This document shows positions 9,123-19,291 of a stretch of DNA of 64,000 nucleotides, one piece after another. Source of the stretch: Aliiruegeria haliotis (GTDB taxonomy: Bacteria > Pseudomonadota > Alphaproteobacteria > Rhodobacterales > Rhodobacteraceae); NCBI RefSeq assembly GCF_003003255.1, contig NZ_PVTD01000005.1, positions 1 through 64,000 on the forward strand. The letters run 5' to 3'. The translations under genes and the position numbers were made by a program. The notes under the pieces are model-generated. The model did not search any database and was not told the DNA's origin. It worked only from the letters and a program-made list of their open reading frames with translations. The first letter of the stretch is position 1. Each line of letters begins with the position of its first letter.

Positions 9123-9482
9123 ATGGCAAACAGCAAACGGACCCTGTTCCTGAAGCGCCGCCTGCGCGTCCGGAACAAACTTCGCAAATCGAACCCCGGC
9201 AAGCTGCGCCTTTCGGTGCACCGCTCGGGCAAGAACATCAGCGCTCAGCTGATCGACGATGTCCAGGGCAAGACCCTGGCGTCCGCCTCCTCGCTGGAGA
9301 AGGATCTCGGCATCGTTGGCAAGAACAACGTGGAAGCCGCCGGCAAGGTGGGCACCGCGATTGCAGAGCGCGCCAAGAAGGCCGGTGTCGAAGAGTGCTA
9401 CTTCGACCGCGGAGGCTTCCTCTTCCACGGAAAAGTGAAGGCTCTGGCCGACGCTGCCCGTGAAGGCGGACTGAAGTTCTGA
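9123..9482 (+). CDS. rplR: 50S ribosomal protein L18
   Basis: 119 residues from ATG 9123 ([21 protein letters not shown]). The earlier in-frame ATG at 9027 lies inside rplF and is ignored. Conserved [18 protein letters not shown] and [26 protein letters not shown] identify L18, which carries 5S rRNA to the ribosome. Confidence 0.97.
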   Translation: MANSKRTLFLKRRLRVRNKLRKSNPGKLRLSVHRSGKNISAQLIDDVQGKTLASASSLEKDLGIVGKNNVEAAGKVGTAIAERAKKAGVEECYFDRGGFLFHGKVKALADAAREGGLKF

Positions 9483-9489
9483 ACCCTGC

Positions 9490-9509
9490 GGAGGGCCCCC
9501 GGGCCCTCC
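9490..9509 (+). other. strong GC hairpin between rplR and rpsE
   Basis: GGAGGGCCC (9490-9498) and GGGCCCTCC (9501-9509) are perfect complements starting 8 bases after the rplR stop. There is no following T-tract, so it is not a standard intrinsic terminator; pausing, processing or partial attenuation are possible. A 120-base spacer here is unusual within an otherwise tight operon. Confidence 0.5.
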
Positions 9510-9602
9510 CGATGATCCGGGAGCCGCGTTCGCCTGCGGGGGTGGCTCACCTGGATTGAGACAATCGTGGCCGTGAGCGGCCCATGAGAAAAGGAATGCC
9601 GA

Positions 9603-10202
9603 ATGGCAAGAGAACCCAACCAACGCCGGGGCAACCGTCGCGACCGTGACGAGACCCCGGAATTCGCCGATCGCCTGGTTGCGATCAACCGCGTCTCCAA
9701 GACCGTCAAGGGTGGTAAGCGTTTCGGCTTTGCCGCGCTCGTGGTTGTTGGCGACCAGAAGGGCCGCGTCGGCTTCGGCAAGGGCAAGGCGAAGGAGGTC
9801 CCCGAGGCCATCCGCAAAGCCACAGAGCAAGCCAAGCGCCAGATGATCCGCGTGCCGCTGCGTGAGGGCCGTACCCTTCACCACGACATCGAGGGTCGCC
9901 ACGGTGCCGGGCGCGTCGTCATGCGCACCGCCCCGCAGGGTACCGGTATCATTGCCGGTGGTCCCATGCGTGCCGTGTTCGAGATGCTGGGTGTTCACGA
10001 CGTCGTTGCCAAGTCGATTGGCACGCAGAACCCCTACAACATGATCCGTGCCACCATCGACGGTCTCAAGAAGGAATCCAGCCCCCGCATGGTCGCGCAG
10101 CGTCGCGGCAAGAAGGTGGCTGATATTCTGAAGAAGCCCGAAGATGCCGCTCCTGCTGCCGAGGCACCCGCCGACGCCGCCGAAGCGCCGGCTGAAGCGT
10201 AA
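9603..10202 (+). CDS. rpsE: 30S ribosomal protein S5
   Basis: 199 residues; the core matches the family ([19 protein letters not shown], then [13 protein letters not shown] and [15 protein letters not shown]). An Ala/Pro/Glu-rich tail of about 30 residues after ADILKKPED extends past the enterobacterial length, as in other alphaproteobacteria. S5 works in mRNA unwinding and decoding fidelity. ATG at 9603 follows AAAAGGAA. Confidence 0.98.
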   Translation: MAREPNQRRGNRRDRDETPEFADRLVAINRVSKTVKGGKRFGFAALVVVGDQKGRVGFGKGKAKEVPEAIRKATEQAKRQMIRVPLREGRTLHHDIEGRHGAGRVVMRTAPQGTGIIAGGPMRAVFEMLGVHDVVAKSIGTQNPYNMIRATIDGLKKESSPRMVAQRRGKKVADILKKPEDAAPAAEAPADAAEAPAEA

Positions 10203-10215
10203 GGAGTAGCGACAC

Positions 10216-10404
10216 ATGGCCAAGACCATCGTTGTGAAGCAGATCGGTTCCCCGATCCGCCGCCCCGCCGTCCAGCGCCAGACGCTGATCGGCCTGGGCC
10301 TGAACAAGATGCACAAGACCCGCGAACTGGAAGATACCCCTTCCATCCGCGGAATGGTTGCCAAGATCCCGCACCTCGTAGAGATCATCGAAGAGCGCGG
10401 CTGA
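10216..10404 (+). CDS. rpmD: 50S ribosomal protein L30
   Basis: 62 residues, [21 protein letters not shown]..., with the L30 pattern [25 protein letters not shown]. Last gene of the first ribosomal block; an intrinsic terminator follows, cutting it off from rplO, which normally comes next. Confidence 0.97.
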   Translation: MAKTIVVKQIGSPIRRPAVQRQTLIGLGLNKMHKTRELEDTPSIRGMVAKIPHLVEIIEERG

Positions 10405-10428
10405 CAGGCCCAGCCATTGGTACTTGAG

Positions 10429-10463
10429 AGCGCCCCGCGGGAAACCGAGGGGCGCTTTCCTTT
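10429..10463 (+). terminator. intrinsic terminator after rpmD
   Basis: AGCGCCCC (10429-10436) pairs with GGGGCGCT (10449-10456) and is followed by TTCCTTTG. It ends the rpmC-rpmD transcript about 25 bases past the stop codon. Confidence 0.8.
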
Positions 10464-10504
10464 GTCTGGAGCGTAGTTGCCGCTGTTCGTATCGGCGCAG
10501 GCCT

Positions 10505-10684
10505 TTATCGGAGTTGCCACGGATCCGGTCCGTACGTGCATCCGCAATCCAGTCCGACGTCCTTGCGCAGGTGCCCGGACAGCGACAGGCCACGCATTTG
10601 CTGATCGCGGCAGAGCGAGGCGATCTCTTCATCGAGTGCCCGGCGAAGCGGGTCGCGGCGGTGGGTGAAAATGCGTTTCAGCAT
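10505..10684 (-). CDS. 59-residue DUF1127-like small protein
   Basis: A short minus-strand gene with a textbook ribosome binding site, GAGGAG about 7 bases before ATG 10684. The peptide starts MLKRIFTHRRDPLRRAL, is basic at the N-terminus and contains SLSGHLRKDVGLDCG, which resembles the L-x-D-(I/V)-G-L motif of DUF1127/YjiS-like proteins. Some rhodobacterial DUF1127 proteins bind RNA (CcaF1 in Rhodobacter). Three cysteines (25, 47, 49) are unusual for the family, and the last two form CGC. It faces the rpmD terminator and diverges from the phosphorylase gene. The assignment rests on one motif; that it is translated is likely from the ribosome binding site and reading frame. Confidence 0.6.
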   Translation of the reverse strand: MLKRIFTHRRDPLRRALDEEIASLCRDQQMRGLSLSGHLRKDVGLDCGCTYGPDPWQLR

Positions 10685-11100
10685 GGTGGTCTCCTCTGTC
10701 CAAGATTTGATTCGAAGCGATCGTAATTCCTCAAGTGAACTTTAGATCAAGGGGGAATGCCGGGCCTTTCCGGAGGGAGGCGTGGCTTTCCCTTGGCGCA
10801 GTGGCTCGGGCCTTGGCCAGGCGCAATTTCCTCCCGCGCTCCGATGGACTCCGATCCCACATTGGCGGCAAGCCGGTGAACCAACGCCGCGCCGGTGCGC
10901 TGAACCGGCCACTAACGCCGCGGTGCTTTTTGACCGGCGCTGTGGCGGTTCTGGCGAAAATGCTGGCGGGTCGGGCTCGGGACGCCCATGGCAGTGGCAT
11001 TGCGTCCGCGCAAGCCGAAGCACGCGGCCGACAGGGCCGATCTCGCTTGAACTCCAAAGCGTTTTGGCGCTTTCCTTTCGGGAAGGCGAGGTCGGACGTG
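10685..11100. other. 416-base gap upstream of the phosphorylase gene
   Basis: The reading frame of the phosphorylase stays open back to 10735, but that stretch lacks a ribosome binding site and does not resemble the family, so I treat it as non-coding leader. At 11056-11073 an inverted repeat AAAGCG-6 bases-CGCTTT lies about 28 bases before the start codon; it could be a LacI-type operator half-site pair or an RNA stem. Both divergent promoters should be in this gap, but no clear -35/-10 pair was found. Confidence 0.45.
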
Positions 11101-12846
11101 ATGCAGAGAACCAGTACCAAATTCCAGGCCCGGCTGGGCGCTCTTCTGGAGCAGATTTATCCCGGGGAAGATCGTGAGCGGTTGGCAGGGGAGATCGTCG
11201 AAGCCTTCTGGCCGGACGGACGCAAGGCCCGTTCGCGGGCCCGCAAGCCCAGCAACAACCTGTGGGACGAATCCGATACGCTGGTCATCACCTACGGCAA
11301 CTCGATCGTCGATGGCGCGCACAAGCCGCTCGACCTGTTGCGCCACTTCCTTGAGGAAAACGTATCGGGAGTGATCAGCGGGGTGCATATCCTGCCTTTT
11401 TTCCCGTTCACCTCGGATGACGGCTTCGCGGTCACGGATTATCGCGCCGTAAACTCGAACCTGGGAAGCTGGTCCGACATCAACCGCATTGCCGACGAGT
11501 TCAGGCTGATGTCGGATCTGGTGCTTAACCATGTCTCCAGTTTCTCGACCTGGTTCCAGGAGTACCGCCAGGGACATGCGCCGTTCGACAGGTTCTTCTT
11601 CGAGGCGTCGCCGGACGACGACCTGAGCGACGTTGTTCGGCCGCGCACCTCACCGCTGCTGCGGGAGGTCGATACGGCAATGGGCACTCGCTATGTCTGG
11701 TGCACCTTCAGTCACGACCAGGTGGACCTCGATTTCACCAATCCTGAAGTCCTTCTGGAGTTCATTCGGATCATGCGGCTGCATGTCGACAACGGTGTCC
11801 GCATCCTGCGCCTCGATGCCGTGGCATTCATCTGGAAGGAGCTGGGCACAAGTTGCGTCCACCTGCCCCAGACACATGCCATCGTCCGCCTCATGCGATT
11901 GCTCTTCGACTATGCCTCCGAGCCCGTGGTACTGCTGACGGAGACCAACGTGCCCAACGCGGAGAACCTCTCCTACTTCGGGGCGATGAACGAGGCGCAC
12001 TCGATCTACAACTTCTCACTGCCGCCGTTGATCCTGCACGCGATGATGAACGGCACGGCCCGGGAGCTGAACCGCTGGCAGATGGCAATGCCGCCAGCAC
12101 AGCTCGGCTGTGCCTACCTGAATTTCACGGCCAGTCACGATGGCATCGGGATGCGCCCGGTCGAGGGATTGCTCAGCCAGGAGGAGACCGACGCCCTCGT
12201 GGATGCCGTCCGCGATTTTGGCGGGCTGGTGTCCATGCGATCCCTGCCCGGCGGGGGTGAGAAGCCCTACGAGTTGAACATCACATGGTTTGACGCCATG
12301 GCCGGCACCGTCTCCGGCCCCGACCAATGGCAACTGGAGCGTTTTCTTTGCTCCCAGACGATCGTCATGGCGCTGGAAGGGCTTCCGGCCTTCTATATCC
12401 ACTCGTTGATCGGAACGCCGAATGATCACGAGGGTGTCGAGAAGACCGGCATCAACCGTGCCATCAATCGCCACCGCTGGGACTACGACACGTTGCGGGG
12501 ATATCTGGCCGATCCGGAGAGCATCCACGCCCGGGTGCTGGCGGAGATGAAGCGGCGGATCTCCATTCGGATCCGACAGAAGGGGTTCCATCCGAACGCG
12601 ACGCAGTTCACTCTGCATCTTGGGGACCAGTATTTCGGGTTCTGGCGTCAGAGCCTCGACCGGGCGCAATCGATCTTTGCCATTCACAACGTGACCAACG
12701 AGGAGGTCGTGCTGCCGGTGGGGGCGATCAACCTGATCGGTGGCGAGACCTGGGTGGATCTGCTGTCAGACGAACCCATCGATGCGGGGCGCGGGAAGAT
12801 CACCTTCGCGCCCTACCAGTGCCGCTGGATCACGAATGTGACCTGA
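11101..12846 (+). CDS. GH13_18 sugar phosphorylase (sucrose/glucosylglycerate phosphorylase-like)
   Basis: 581 residues, an alpha-amylase-superfamily phosphorylase that would split an alpha-glucoside with phosphate to glucose 1-phosphate. GH13 regions are clear: nucleophile Asp239 in GVRILRLDAVAF, acid/base Glu281 in LLTETNVPN, and His346-Asp347 in NFTASHDGIG. The length and the YGNSIVDGAHKPL and GTPNDHEGV segments fit the glucosylglycerate/glucosylglycerol phosphorylase branch (E. coli YcjM relatives) better than the shorter sucrose phosphorylases, but substrate cannot be fixed by eye. ATG 11101 has GAGG 7 bases upstream. It heads a likely operon with the GDPD (53-base gap) and phospholipase A2-like genes. 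Confidence 0.85.
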   Translation: MQRTSTKFQARLGALLEQIYPGEDRERLAGEIVEAFWPDGRKARSRARKPSNNLWDESDTLVITYGNSIVDGAHKPLDLLRHFLEENVSGVISGVHILPFFPFTSDDGFAVTDYRAVNSNLGSWSDINRIADEFRLMSDLVLNHVSSFSTWFQEYRQGHAPFDRFFFEASPDDDLSDVVRPRTSPLLREVDTAMGTRYVWCTFSHDQVDLDFTNPEVLLEFIRIMRLHVDNGVRILRLDAVAFIWKELGTSCVHLPQTHAIVRLMRLLFDYASEPVVLLTETNVPNAENLSYFGAMNEAHSIYNFSLPPLILHAMMNGTARELNRWQMAMPPAQLGCAYLNFTASHDGIGMRPVEGLLSQEETDALVDAVRDFGGLVSMRSLPGGGEKPYELNITWFDAMAGTVSGPDQWQLERFLCSQTIVMALEGLPAFYIHSLIGTPNDHEGVEKTGINRAINRHRWDYDTLRGYLADPESIHARVLAEMKRRISIRIRQKGFHPNATQFTLHLGDQYFGFWRQSLDRAQSIFAIHNVTNEEVVLPVGAINLIGGETWVDLLSDEPIDAGRGKITFAPYQCRWITNVT

Positions 12847-12899
12847 GCGGGCGGCTGCGCGCCCTATCGATGGGTGCCGAAACGGGAGGAGGAGCGGTC

Positions 12900-14741
12900 A
12901 TGCAAGACGGTCCAATGCGTACGCTGAGCGACAGTTTCCACGGGGCATGGGTGCTTCGGTGGCCATTCCTGCTGTCCCATCTTGTGTTCTCGGTACTGGT
13001 CTACGCGATCCTGACGCCATTGCTGGCGCTCGGTTTGCGGGCGGCGCTGTTTTTCTCCGGGCAACCTGCATTGTCGGATTTCGACATTGCCGCCTACCTG
13101 CTCTCTCCGGTCGGTTTCGTCTGCGGCTTGCTTGTCGCGAGCCTGTTTCTGAGTGCCGCCGTTCTCGACCTGGCCTTCATGATGGCGATCTCGCAGGATG
13201 TGCGACAGACCGGGCAGCGGCGTTTCGAAACTAGTGTTTTGAAGATCCTGGCGCGGTTGCCGAAGGTCATCGACTTTATCTGCCGGTTCCTGCTGCGGCT
13301 TTTGGTAATCATGGCGCCGTTCGTTGTCGCGGTGTTGCTGGTGGCGCAGCAATGGCTCACGGAATACGATATCAACTACTACCTGACGGAGAAGCCTCCC
13401 GAGTTCTATCGCGTCCTGGTGGTCGGCGCGATCCTCCTTGCGATCATGGCAATCGTGCTGCTTCGCAAGCTCTCGGACTGGGCCGTTGCCTTGCCGCTGG
13501 TGCTCTTCGATCAAAGCTCGCCGCGAGAGAGCTTTGCGCGAAGCTACGACCAGATGCAGGGACAGCGTGTGCCGTTCCTACTGGCTGTCTGTGGCTGGGC
13601 ACTGGTGTCTTCTGTGCTGATTGCCATGACGCTGGCAGCCGCTCATGGGATTGCCGGCTGGATGGCGGGTCGGATCGGGGCGGATCTCGGACGTCTGGCT
13701 ATCGCCTTTGGCGGATTGCTGGCACTCTGGTCCGTTCTCAATCTGCTGGTCACGGCGGTGACGTCCGGCGCCCTGGCTCAGCTCATCATGTACACGGCTG
13801 GCTGGCCGGGCGCCGCGGAGGAAGCCACCCCGGCTCACAAACCGGCCTTGAGGGTAGCCTTGCTTGGAGGTCTTGCGCTTGGGGTCGTATTGGCCATTGG
13901 CGGCGGGTCCGATCTTCTCGGGCATTCCGCGGAAGACGAGATACAGGTGATCGCTCATCGTGGTGCAGCCGGTGCGCGGCCGGAGAACACCATGGCCTCC
14001 TTCGCCCTTGCCATCGAGGACAAGGCCGATTGGATCGAACTGGATGTTCAGGAAAGCGCCGATGACGAGGTGATCGTCATGCACGACAGCGACTTCATGA
14101 AGATTGCCGGTGTGGACCTGAAGACCTGGGACGCAACGGCCGACGGGCTGGCCGATATCGACATCGGCAGTTGGTACGAGGAAGATTATTCCGGCGAACG
14201 GACACCCACGCTGCGCGAGGTTCTGGAACTGGCGAAGGACAGTGGCACCAGGGTTCTGATCGAACTGAAGTACTATGGCCATGACCGGATGCTGGAGCAG
14301 CGCGTGGCAGACGTGGTCGAGGAGACCGGCATGCAGGATCAGGTCCGGGCCATGTCCCTGAAATACGGTGCCGTTCAGAAAATGAAGGCACTGCGCCCGG
14401 AGTGGAAGGTTGGTTTGCTGGCGACGGCGACGGTTGGCAACGTCACCGCGTTGGAGGCAGATTTCCTGGCGGTGAACATGGCGGCGGCGTCTCTCCGGCT
14501 AACACGGGCTGCGCACGAGGCGGGCAAGGAGATCTATGTCTGGACCGTCAATGACCCGCTGGGCATGTCGCAGATGGCCAGCCTTGGCGTCGATGGCCTG
14601 ATCACCGACGAACCGGCGCTCGCCCGTGAAGTTCTGTCGCAGCGTGCAGGGCTCAGTTCCGTCGAACGGCTGGTTCTCGGGCTTGGCAGCCAGCTTGGCC
14701 TGAAAGTCTCTGACAAGGTGTATCGTGATGCCTCGCCGTAG
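12900..14741 (+). CDS. glycerophosphodiester phosphodiesterase with N-terminal membrane domain
   Basis: 613 residues. Residues 1 to about 340 are a multi-span membrane domain of the GPDPase_memb type. From 350 on there is a complete GDPD TIM barrel: IAHRG (His353, Arg354), PENTMASF, WIELDV (Glu380, Asp382), VMHDSD, and a C-terminal VWTVNDPLGM and GVDGLITDEP. It would hydrolyse glycerophosphodiesters to glycerol 3-phosphate and an alcohol at the membrane. ATG 12900 follows GGAGGAGGAG; an upstream ATG at 12819 lies inside the phosphorylase gene and is rejected. Its 3' end overlaps the phospholipase gene by 14 bases, so the two are translated together. Confidence 0.92.
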   Translation: MQDGPMRTLSDSFHGAWVLRWPFLLSHLVFSVLVYAILTPLLALGLRAALFFSGQPALSDFDIAAYLLSPVGFVCGLLVASLFLSAAVLDLAFMMAISQDVRQTGQRRFETSVLKILARLPKVIDFICRFLLRLLVIMAPFVVAVLLVAQQWLTEYDINYYLTEKPPEFYRVLVVGAILLAIMAIVLLRKLSDWAVALPLVLFDQSSPRESFARSYDQMQGQRVPFLLAVCGWALVSSVLIAMTLAAAHGIAGWMAGRIGADLGRLAIAFGGLLALWSVLNLLVTAVTSGALAQLIMYTAGWPGAAEEATPAHKPALRVALLGGLALGVVLAIGGGSDLLGHSAEDEIQVIAHRGAAGARPENTMASFALAIEDKADWIELDVQESADDEVIVMHDSDFMKIAGVDLKTWDATADGLADIDIGSWYEEDYSGERTPTLREVLELAKDSGTRVLIELKYYGHDRMLEQRVADVVEETGMQDQVRAMSLKYGAVQKMKALRPEWKVGLLATATVGNVTALEADFLAVNMAAASLRLTRAAHEAGKEIYVWTVNDPLGMSQMASLGVDGLITDEPALAREVLSQRAGLSSVERLVLGLGSQLGLKVSDKVYRDASP

Positions 14742-15306
14742 ATTGCTTGCGGCGGCGGCCGCACTCGCAGCGCTTCCGATGTCGGGGCTCTCTGCCGATG
14801 GCCTCACAACCGGTGTTCTCTCCCGCGCGGTGGAACTGCCTGCACACGAGTGGCTTTCGGCCGTCCGAACCACGCCGGATGCGGAGCCTGATGTCTTCGT
14901 GACGGACGGTTGCTCGGGCGGAATGTCCAGCCTCTGGACCTATACCGCGGAGCGATACCCGGCATTTGCGGAGGCTCACAACGGTGTGCCGCCCTGGGAA
15001 TCCTGCTGTGTGACCCATGACCGAGCCTATCACACCGGAGGCGACGACCCCGACCCGGAAGCAAGCTACGCGGCGCGGGTCTCGGCTGATGAGGCATTGC
15101 GGGCTTGCGTGGCGGCAACGGCGGATGACCGGGATGCCATCTTGCGCGACCTGTATGGAATGACCGAACCGCAGGTGAGGCTTGCCTATGAGGCTATCGC
15201 GACCGCGATGTTCCAGGCCGTCAGGTTGGGCGGCGGTCCCTGCACCGGCCTGCCGTGGCGGTGGGGCTTCGGCTATCCTCATTGCTGGTCCCGCGCCAAA
15301 GAGTAG
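14728..15306 (+). CDS. secreted phospholipase A2-like protein
   Basis: 192 residues with an RRR-plus-hydrophobic signal peptide (MPRRRLLAAAAALAALPMSGLSA). The sequence ESCCVTHDRAYHTGGD (Cys93, Cys94, His97, Asp98, Tyr101) is the CCxxHDxxY catalytic/calcium motif of phospholipase A2, and Cys62 precedes a Gly-rich GGM loop. It would release a fatty acid from a glycerophospholipid outside the cytoplasm. GTG 14725 is an equally good start on spacing from AAGG. Overlap with the GDPD gene suggests a lipid-headgroup pathway: acyl removal, then phosphodiester cleavage. Family call is from the motif only. Confidence 0.75.
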   Translation: MPRRRLLAAAAALAALPMSGLSADGLTTGVLSRAVELPAHEWLSAVRTTPDAEPDVFVTDGCSGGMSSLWTYTAERYPAFAEAHNGVPPWESCCVTHDRAYHTGGDDPDPEASYAARVSADEALRACVAATADDRDAILRDLYGMTEPQVRLAYEAIATAMFQAVRLGGGPCTGLPWRWGFGYPHCWSRAKE

Positions 15307-15405
15307 CCGCGCAGTAGATTTGGATGGCGATCCGCTGCCTGCGCGCGCGCCAAGGTGCTTGCGGGGCAAGAATGACCGTAACAGGTGTCTGGTGTTCGCC
15401 GGGTG

Positions 15406-15434
15406 TTGATCCCGGGGCCGAGATTGCCTATACG
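15406..15434 (+). promoter_or_regulatory. promoter for rplO-secY-adk
   Basis: TTGATC (15406-15411), a 17-base spacer and TATACG (15429-15434) lie about 100 bases ahead of rplO. With the terminator after rpmD and the inserted genes, this ribosomal block needs its own promoter. Confidence 0.55.
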
Positions 15435-15531
15435 CCCCCGGTGGTCCTCCGTGACCCGACTCAATCAAGAAGAAACGCCGTGGTCGTCCCTCCAGTCGCT
15501 ATGGGGGCGTATCCGGCTTAGGAGAAGCGAC

Positions 15532-16005
15532 ATGAAACTGAATGAACTGAGCCCCGCTGCGGGCTCCACCCCCTCGAAGAAGCGCGTTGGCCGTGGTCCG
15601 GGTTCCGGCAAGGGCAAGACCGCCGGTCGTGGTATCAAGGGTCAGAAGTCCCGCTCGGGTGTGGCTCTGAACGGCTACGAGGGTGGCCAGATGCCGCTCT
15701 ACATGCGTCTTCCGAAGCGCGGCTTCAACAAGCCGAACCGGAAGTCCTGGGCGGTCGTCAACCTCGGCATCCTCCAGAAATTCATCGACAACGGCAAGAT
15801 CGACGCCGGCGCGCCGATCACCGAAGACGTGCTCGTTGCATCCGGTCTCGTCCGCCGCAAGCTGGACGGCGTTCGGGTGCTCGCCAAGGGCGAGTTTTCC
15901 GCCAAGGTGGACCTTCAGGTCTCCGGCGCATCCAAGTCTGCCGTCGAGGCAGTGGAGAAAGCCGGTGGCTCGCTGGCGGTCACTTCCGCGAAGTCGGCCG
16001 AATAA
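15532..16005 (+). CDS. rplO: 50S ribosomal protein L15
   Basis: 157 residues from ATG 15532 (GGAGAAGCGAC upstream). [22 protein letters not shown] and the Gly/Lys-rich [20 protein letters not shown] segment are diagnostic. It starts a second ribosomal block with secY and adk. The in-frame extension to 15385 has no support. Confidence 0.98.
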   Translation: MKLNELSPAAGSTPSKKRVGRGPGSGKGKTAGRGIKGQKSRSGVALNGYEGGQMPLYMRLPKRGFNKPNRKSWAVVNLGILQKFIDNGKIDAGAPITEDVLVASGLVRRKLDGVRVLAKGEFSAKVDLQVSGASKSAVEAVEKAGGSLAVTSAKSAE

Positions 16006-16053
16006 GAGGTTGTGGGGGGAGGCAATGCCCCTTACTTAAACTCAAGTTTTCCA

Positions 16054-16085
16054 GCGCCGCCGACCGGAAGACGGTTCGGCGGCGC
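16054..16085 (+). other. very stable hairpin ahead of secY
   Basis: A 13-base arm (16054-16066) pairs with 16072-16085 with a single bulge and a 5-base loop; almost all pairs are G-C. It ends 20 bases before the secY ATG, just upstream of its ribosome binding site, with no T-tract. A role in secY translation or mRNA processing is possible but not shown. Confidence 0.5.
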
Positions 16086-16105
16086 ACGTACAAGAGAGAC
16101 CGCGA

Positions 16106-17461
<1,356 letters not shown>

Positions 17462-17486
17462 GGCCTTTTCGAGAAAACCGTGAATG

Positions 17487-17510
17487 GGGCGCCTTCGGGC
17501 GCCCTTTCTT
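17487..17510 (+). terminator. intrinsic terminator between secY and adk
   Basis: GGGCGCC (17487-17493), a TTCG tetraloop and GGCGCCC (17498-17504) are followed by TTTCTT. It would reduce or end secY transcription before adk, which lies 280 bases after the secY stop. adk therefore may depend on partial read-through or an unseen promoter in 17511-17741. Confidence 0.75.
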
Positions 17511-17741
17511 GTTTCTGGCTGTCCCATGGCATCCTGTCGCCGGAGCGAATGGCGCGGACCGAGGCGCCGAAGTTGCTGTGCGCCGGGCACAGTCAATGGA
17601 GGTGGCGCGCGGCTGCGCGCTCGTGTCGATGGACAGCCGGTGGGGCATCCTTTAGCAAATGTCTGGCTGCCGTTTTGGCGGCCAGCGAAGGACCGGCCTC
17701 GCTCACGGCCGACCGACAGCCAGAAAAGGACTTGCTCGTCG

Positions 17742-18389
17742 ATGACCAACATCATTCTGCTCGGCCCGCCGGGTGCCGGCAAAGGAACCCAGGCCCGCAA
17801 ACTCGTCGAGGAACGGGACATGGTTCAGCTTTCCACCGGCGACATGTTGCGCGAGGCCAAGGCCAGCGGATCGGAGATGGGCAAACGTGTCGCCGAAGTG
17901 ATGGAGCGCGGCGAACTGGTGACCGACGAGATCGTCATCGGCCTGATCGAGGAAAAACTGACCTCCGGTGGTGGCGGCGGCGGGTTCATCTTTGACGGTT
18001 TCCCCCGAACGCTTCCGCAAGCAGATGCACTGCGTGAACTGCTCGACCGAGTGGGCCTGTCGCTCGACGCGGTTATCGAGATGCGCTGCAATGACGAGGC
18101 ACTCGTTTCGCGGATCACCGGCCGCTATACCTGCGGCGATTGCGGTGAGGGCTATCATGAGACTGCCAAGCCGACGACCAGGGACGGCGTTTGCGATGTC
18201 TGTGGTTCCACCAACATGAAACGCCGGGCGGACGACAACGAAGAGACGCTGCGCTCGCGGCTGATGGAGTACTACAAGAACACGTCGCCACTGATCGGCT
18301 ACTACTATGCCAAGGGTCAGCTTAAATCGATTGACGGGCTGGCGGAGATCGACGAGGTCGCCGCATCGATTGCCGAGGCGATGGGCTGA
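17742..18389 (+). CDS. adk: adenylate kinase
   Basis: 215 residues; interconverts AMP + ATP and 2 ADP in the cytoplasm. P-loop GPPGAGKGT (residues 8-16), the [12 protein letters not shown] motif, and a zinc-type LID with Cys131, Cys134, Cys151 and Cys154, unlike the zinc-free E. coli enzyme. A run of six glycines (SGGGGGGF) before FIFDGFPR is unusual. ATG 17742 is chosen because the P-loop must start close to the N-terminus; the in-frame upstream extension to 17484 overlaps the terminator. Confidence 0.97.
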   Translation: MTNIILLGPPGAGKGTQARKLVEERDMVQLSTGDMLREAKASGSEMGKRVAEVMERGELVTDEIVIGLIEEKLTSGGGGGGFIFDGFPRTLPQADALRELLDRVGLSLDAVIEMRCNDEALVSRITGRYTCGDCGEGYHETAKPTTRDGVCDVCGSTNMKRRADDNEETLRSRLMEYYKNTSPLIGYYYAKGQLKSIDGLAEIDEVAASIAEAMG

Positions 18390-18907
18390 TATTGGACGAC
18401 GGCTGGCGGCACCCCGGCGTTGCCCGCCGCGTCGCACAGGACGGCCGGGCTGTTTCAGAACAAGAGGCCCCGTCCCTGCATCGATCTTCGGAGCGACCTT
18501 TTTCCGGACGGCGCCCGCTCGAACACGCAGCACGCCGTGGGCGCCGCTTCGGCCCGCATGTTGTTCTGTCTTTGCGGTCCGGTTCTTTCCGGGGCGATGG
18601 TGGCAGCGAAGGGGGTGCCGCCGCCGCTTGACGCCGGTCGCGCTCTCTGAGACCCTCGTTGCGCGACGACAGGTCCGGAGGGGGATATTTCGAAATCCCT
18701 TGACAGTCGATGAATGGGGGCCTTGACGGCCGCCATGTTAGCATTTACTTGACAGCTTCTCATTCGAGAATCGCTGACCTCACCCACGCATCCAGTGCAC
18801 AGGTCCGATCAGCGAAGAATCGGCCCGGTGGCGTGCGTGCTGTCGGGCTTCTGTTGTGAAAAAAGGTTCTGGAGCTACGGAACCGCAACCATGAAGGAAC
18901 ATTCCTC
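18390..18907. other. 518-base gap and leader before rpsM
   Basis: No credible gene. Three -35-like hexamers occur in a row, TTGACA (18700-18705), TTGACG (18723-18728) and TTGACA (18749-18754); only the second has a weak -10 (TTACTT at 18745-18750). The rpsM operon promoter is most likely among them. An ATG at 18891 opens a short 24-codon frame that overlaps the rpsM start in another frame; it is probably incidental, since it sits on the rpsM ribosome binding site. Confidence 0.5.
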
Positions 18908-19276
18908 TTGGCACGTATTGCTGGGGTCAACATCCCGACCGCCAAGCGCGTCCCGATCGCGCTGACCTATATCACCGGTATTGGCAACACCTCCGCCGAA
19001 GCCATCTGCGAAGCCGTCGGTATTGACCGGACCCGCCGCGTCAACGAGTTGTCCGACGCCGAAGTCCTCGCCATCCGCGAGCACATCGACGCCAACTACA
19101 CGGTGGAAGGCGACCTGCGCCGCGAAACGCAGATGAACATCAAGCGTCTGATGGACCTGGGCTGCTATCGCGGTCTGCGCCACCGCCGCAACCTGCCCGT
19201 GCGCGGCCAGCGTACCCACACCAACGCCCGCACCCGCAAGGGCCCGGCGAAGCCGATTGCCGGCAAGAAGAAGTAA
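18908..19276 (+). CDS. rpsM: 30S ribosomal protein S13 (TTG start)
   Basis: 122 residues: [21 protein letters not shown]..., with [24 protein letters not shown] at the C-terminus. S13 lies in the head of the 30S subunit. The start is TTG at 18908; GAAGGAA (18893-18899) is 8 bases upstream and no in-frame ATG precedes the conserved second residue. First gene of rpsM-rpsK-rpoA-rplQ. A UUG start on such a highly expressed gene is notable. rpmJ, which often sits just upstream, is absent here. Confidence 0.97.
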   Translation: MARIAGVNIPTAKRVPIALTYITGIGNTSAEAICEAVGIDRTRRVNELSDAEVLAIREHIDANYTVEGDLRRETQMNIKRLMDLGCYRGLRHRRNLPVRGQRTHTNARTRKGPAKPIAGKKK

Positions 19277-19291
19277 GGGAGGGCAGCACAG

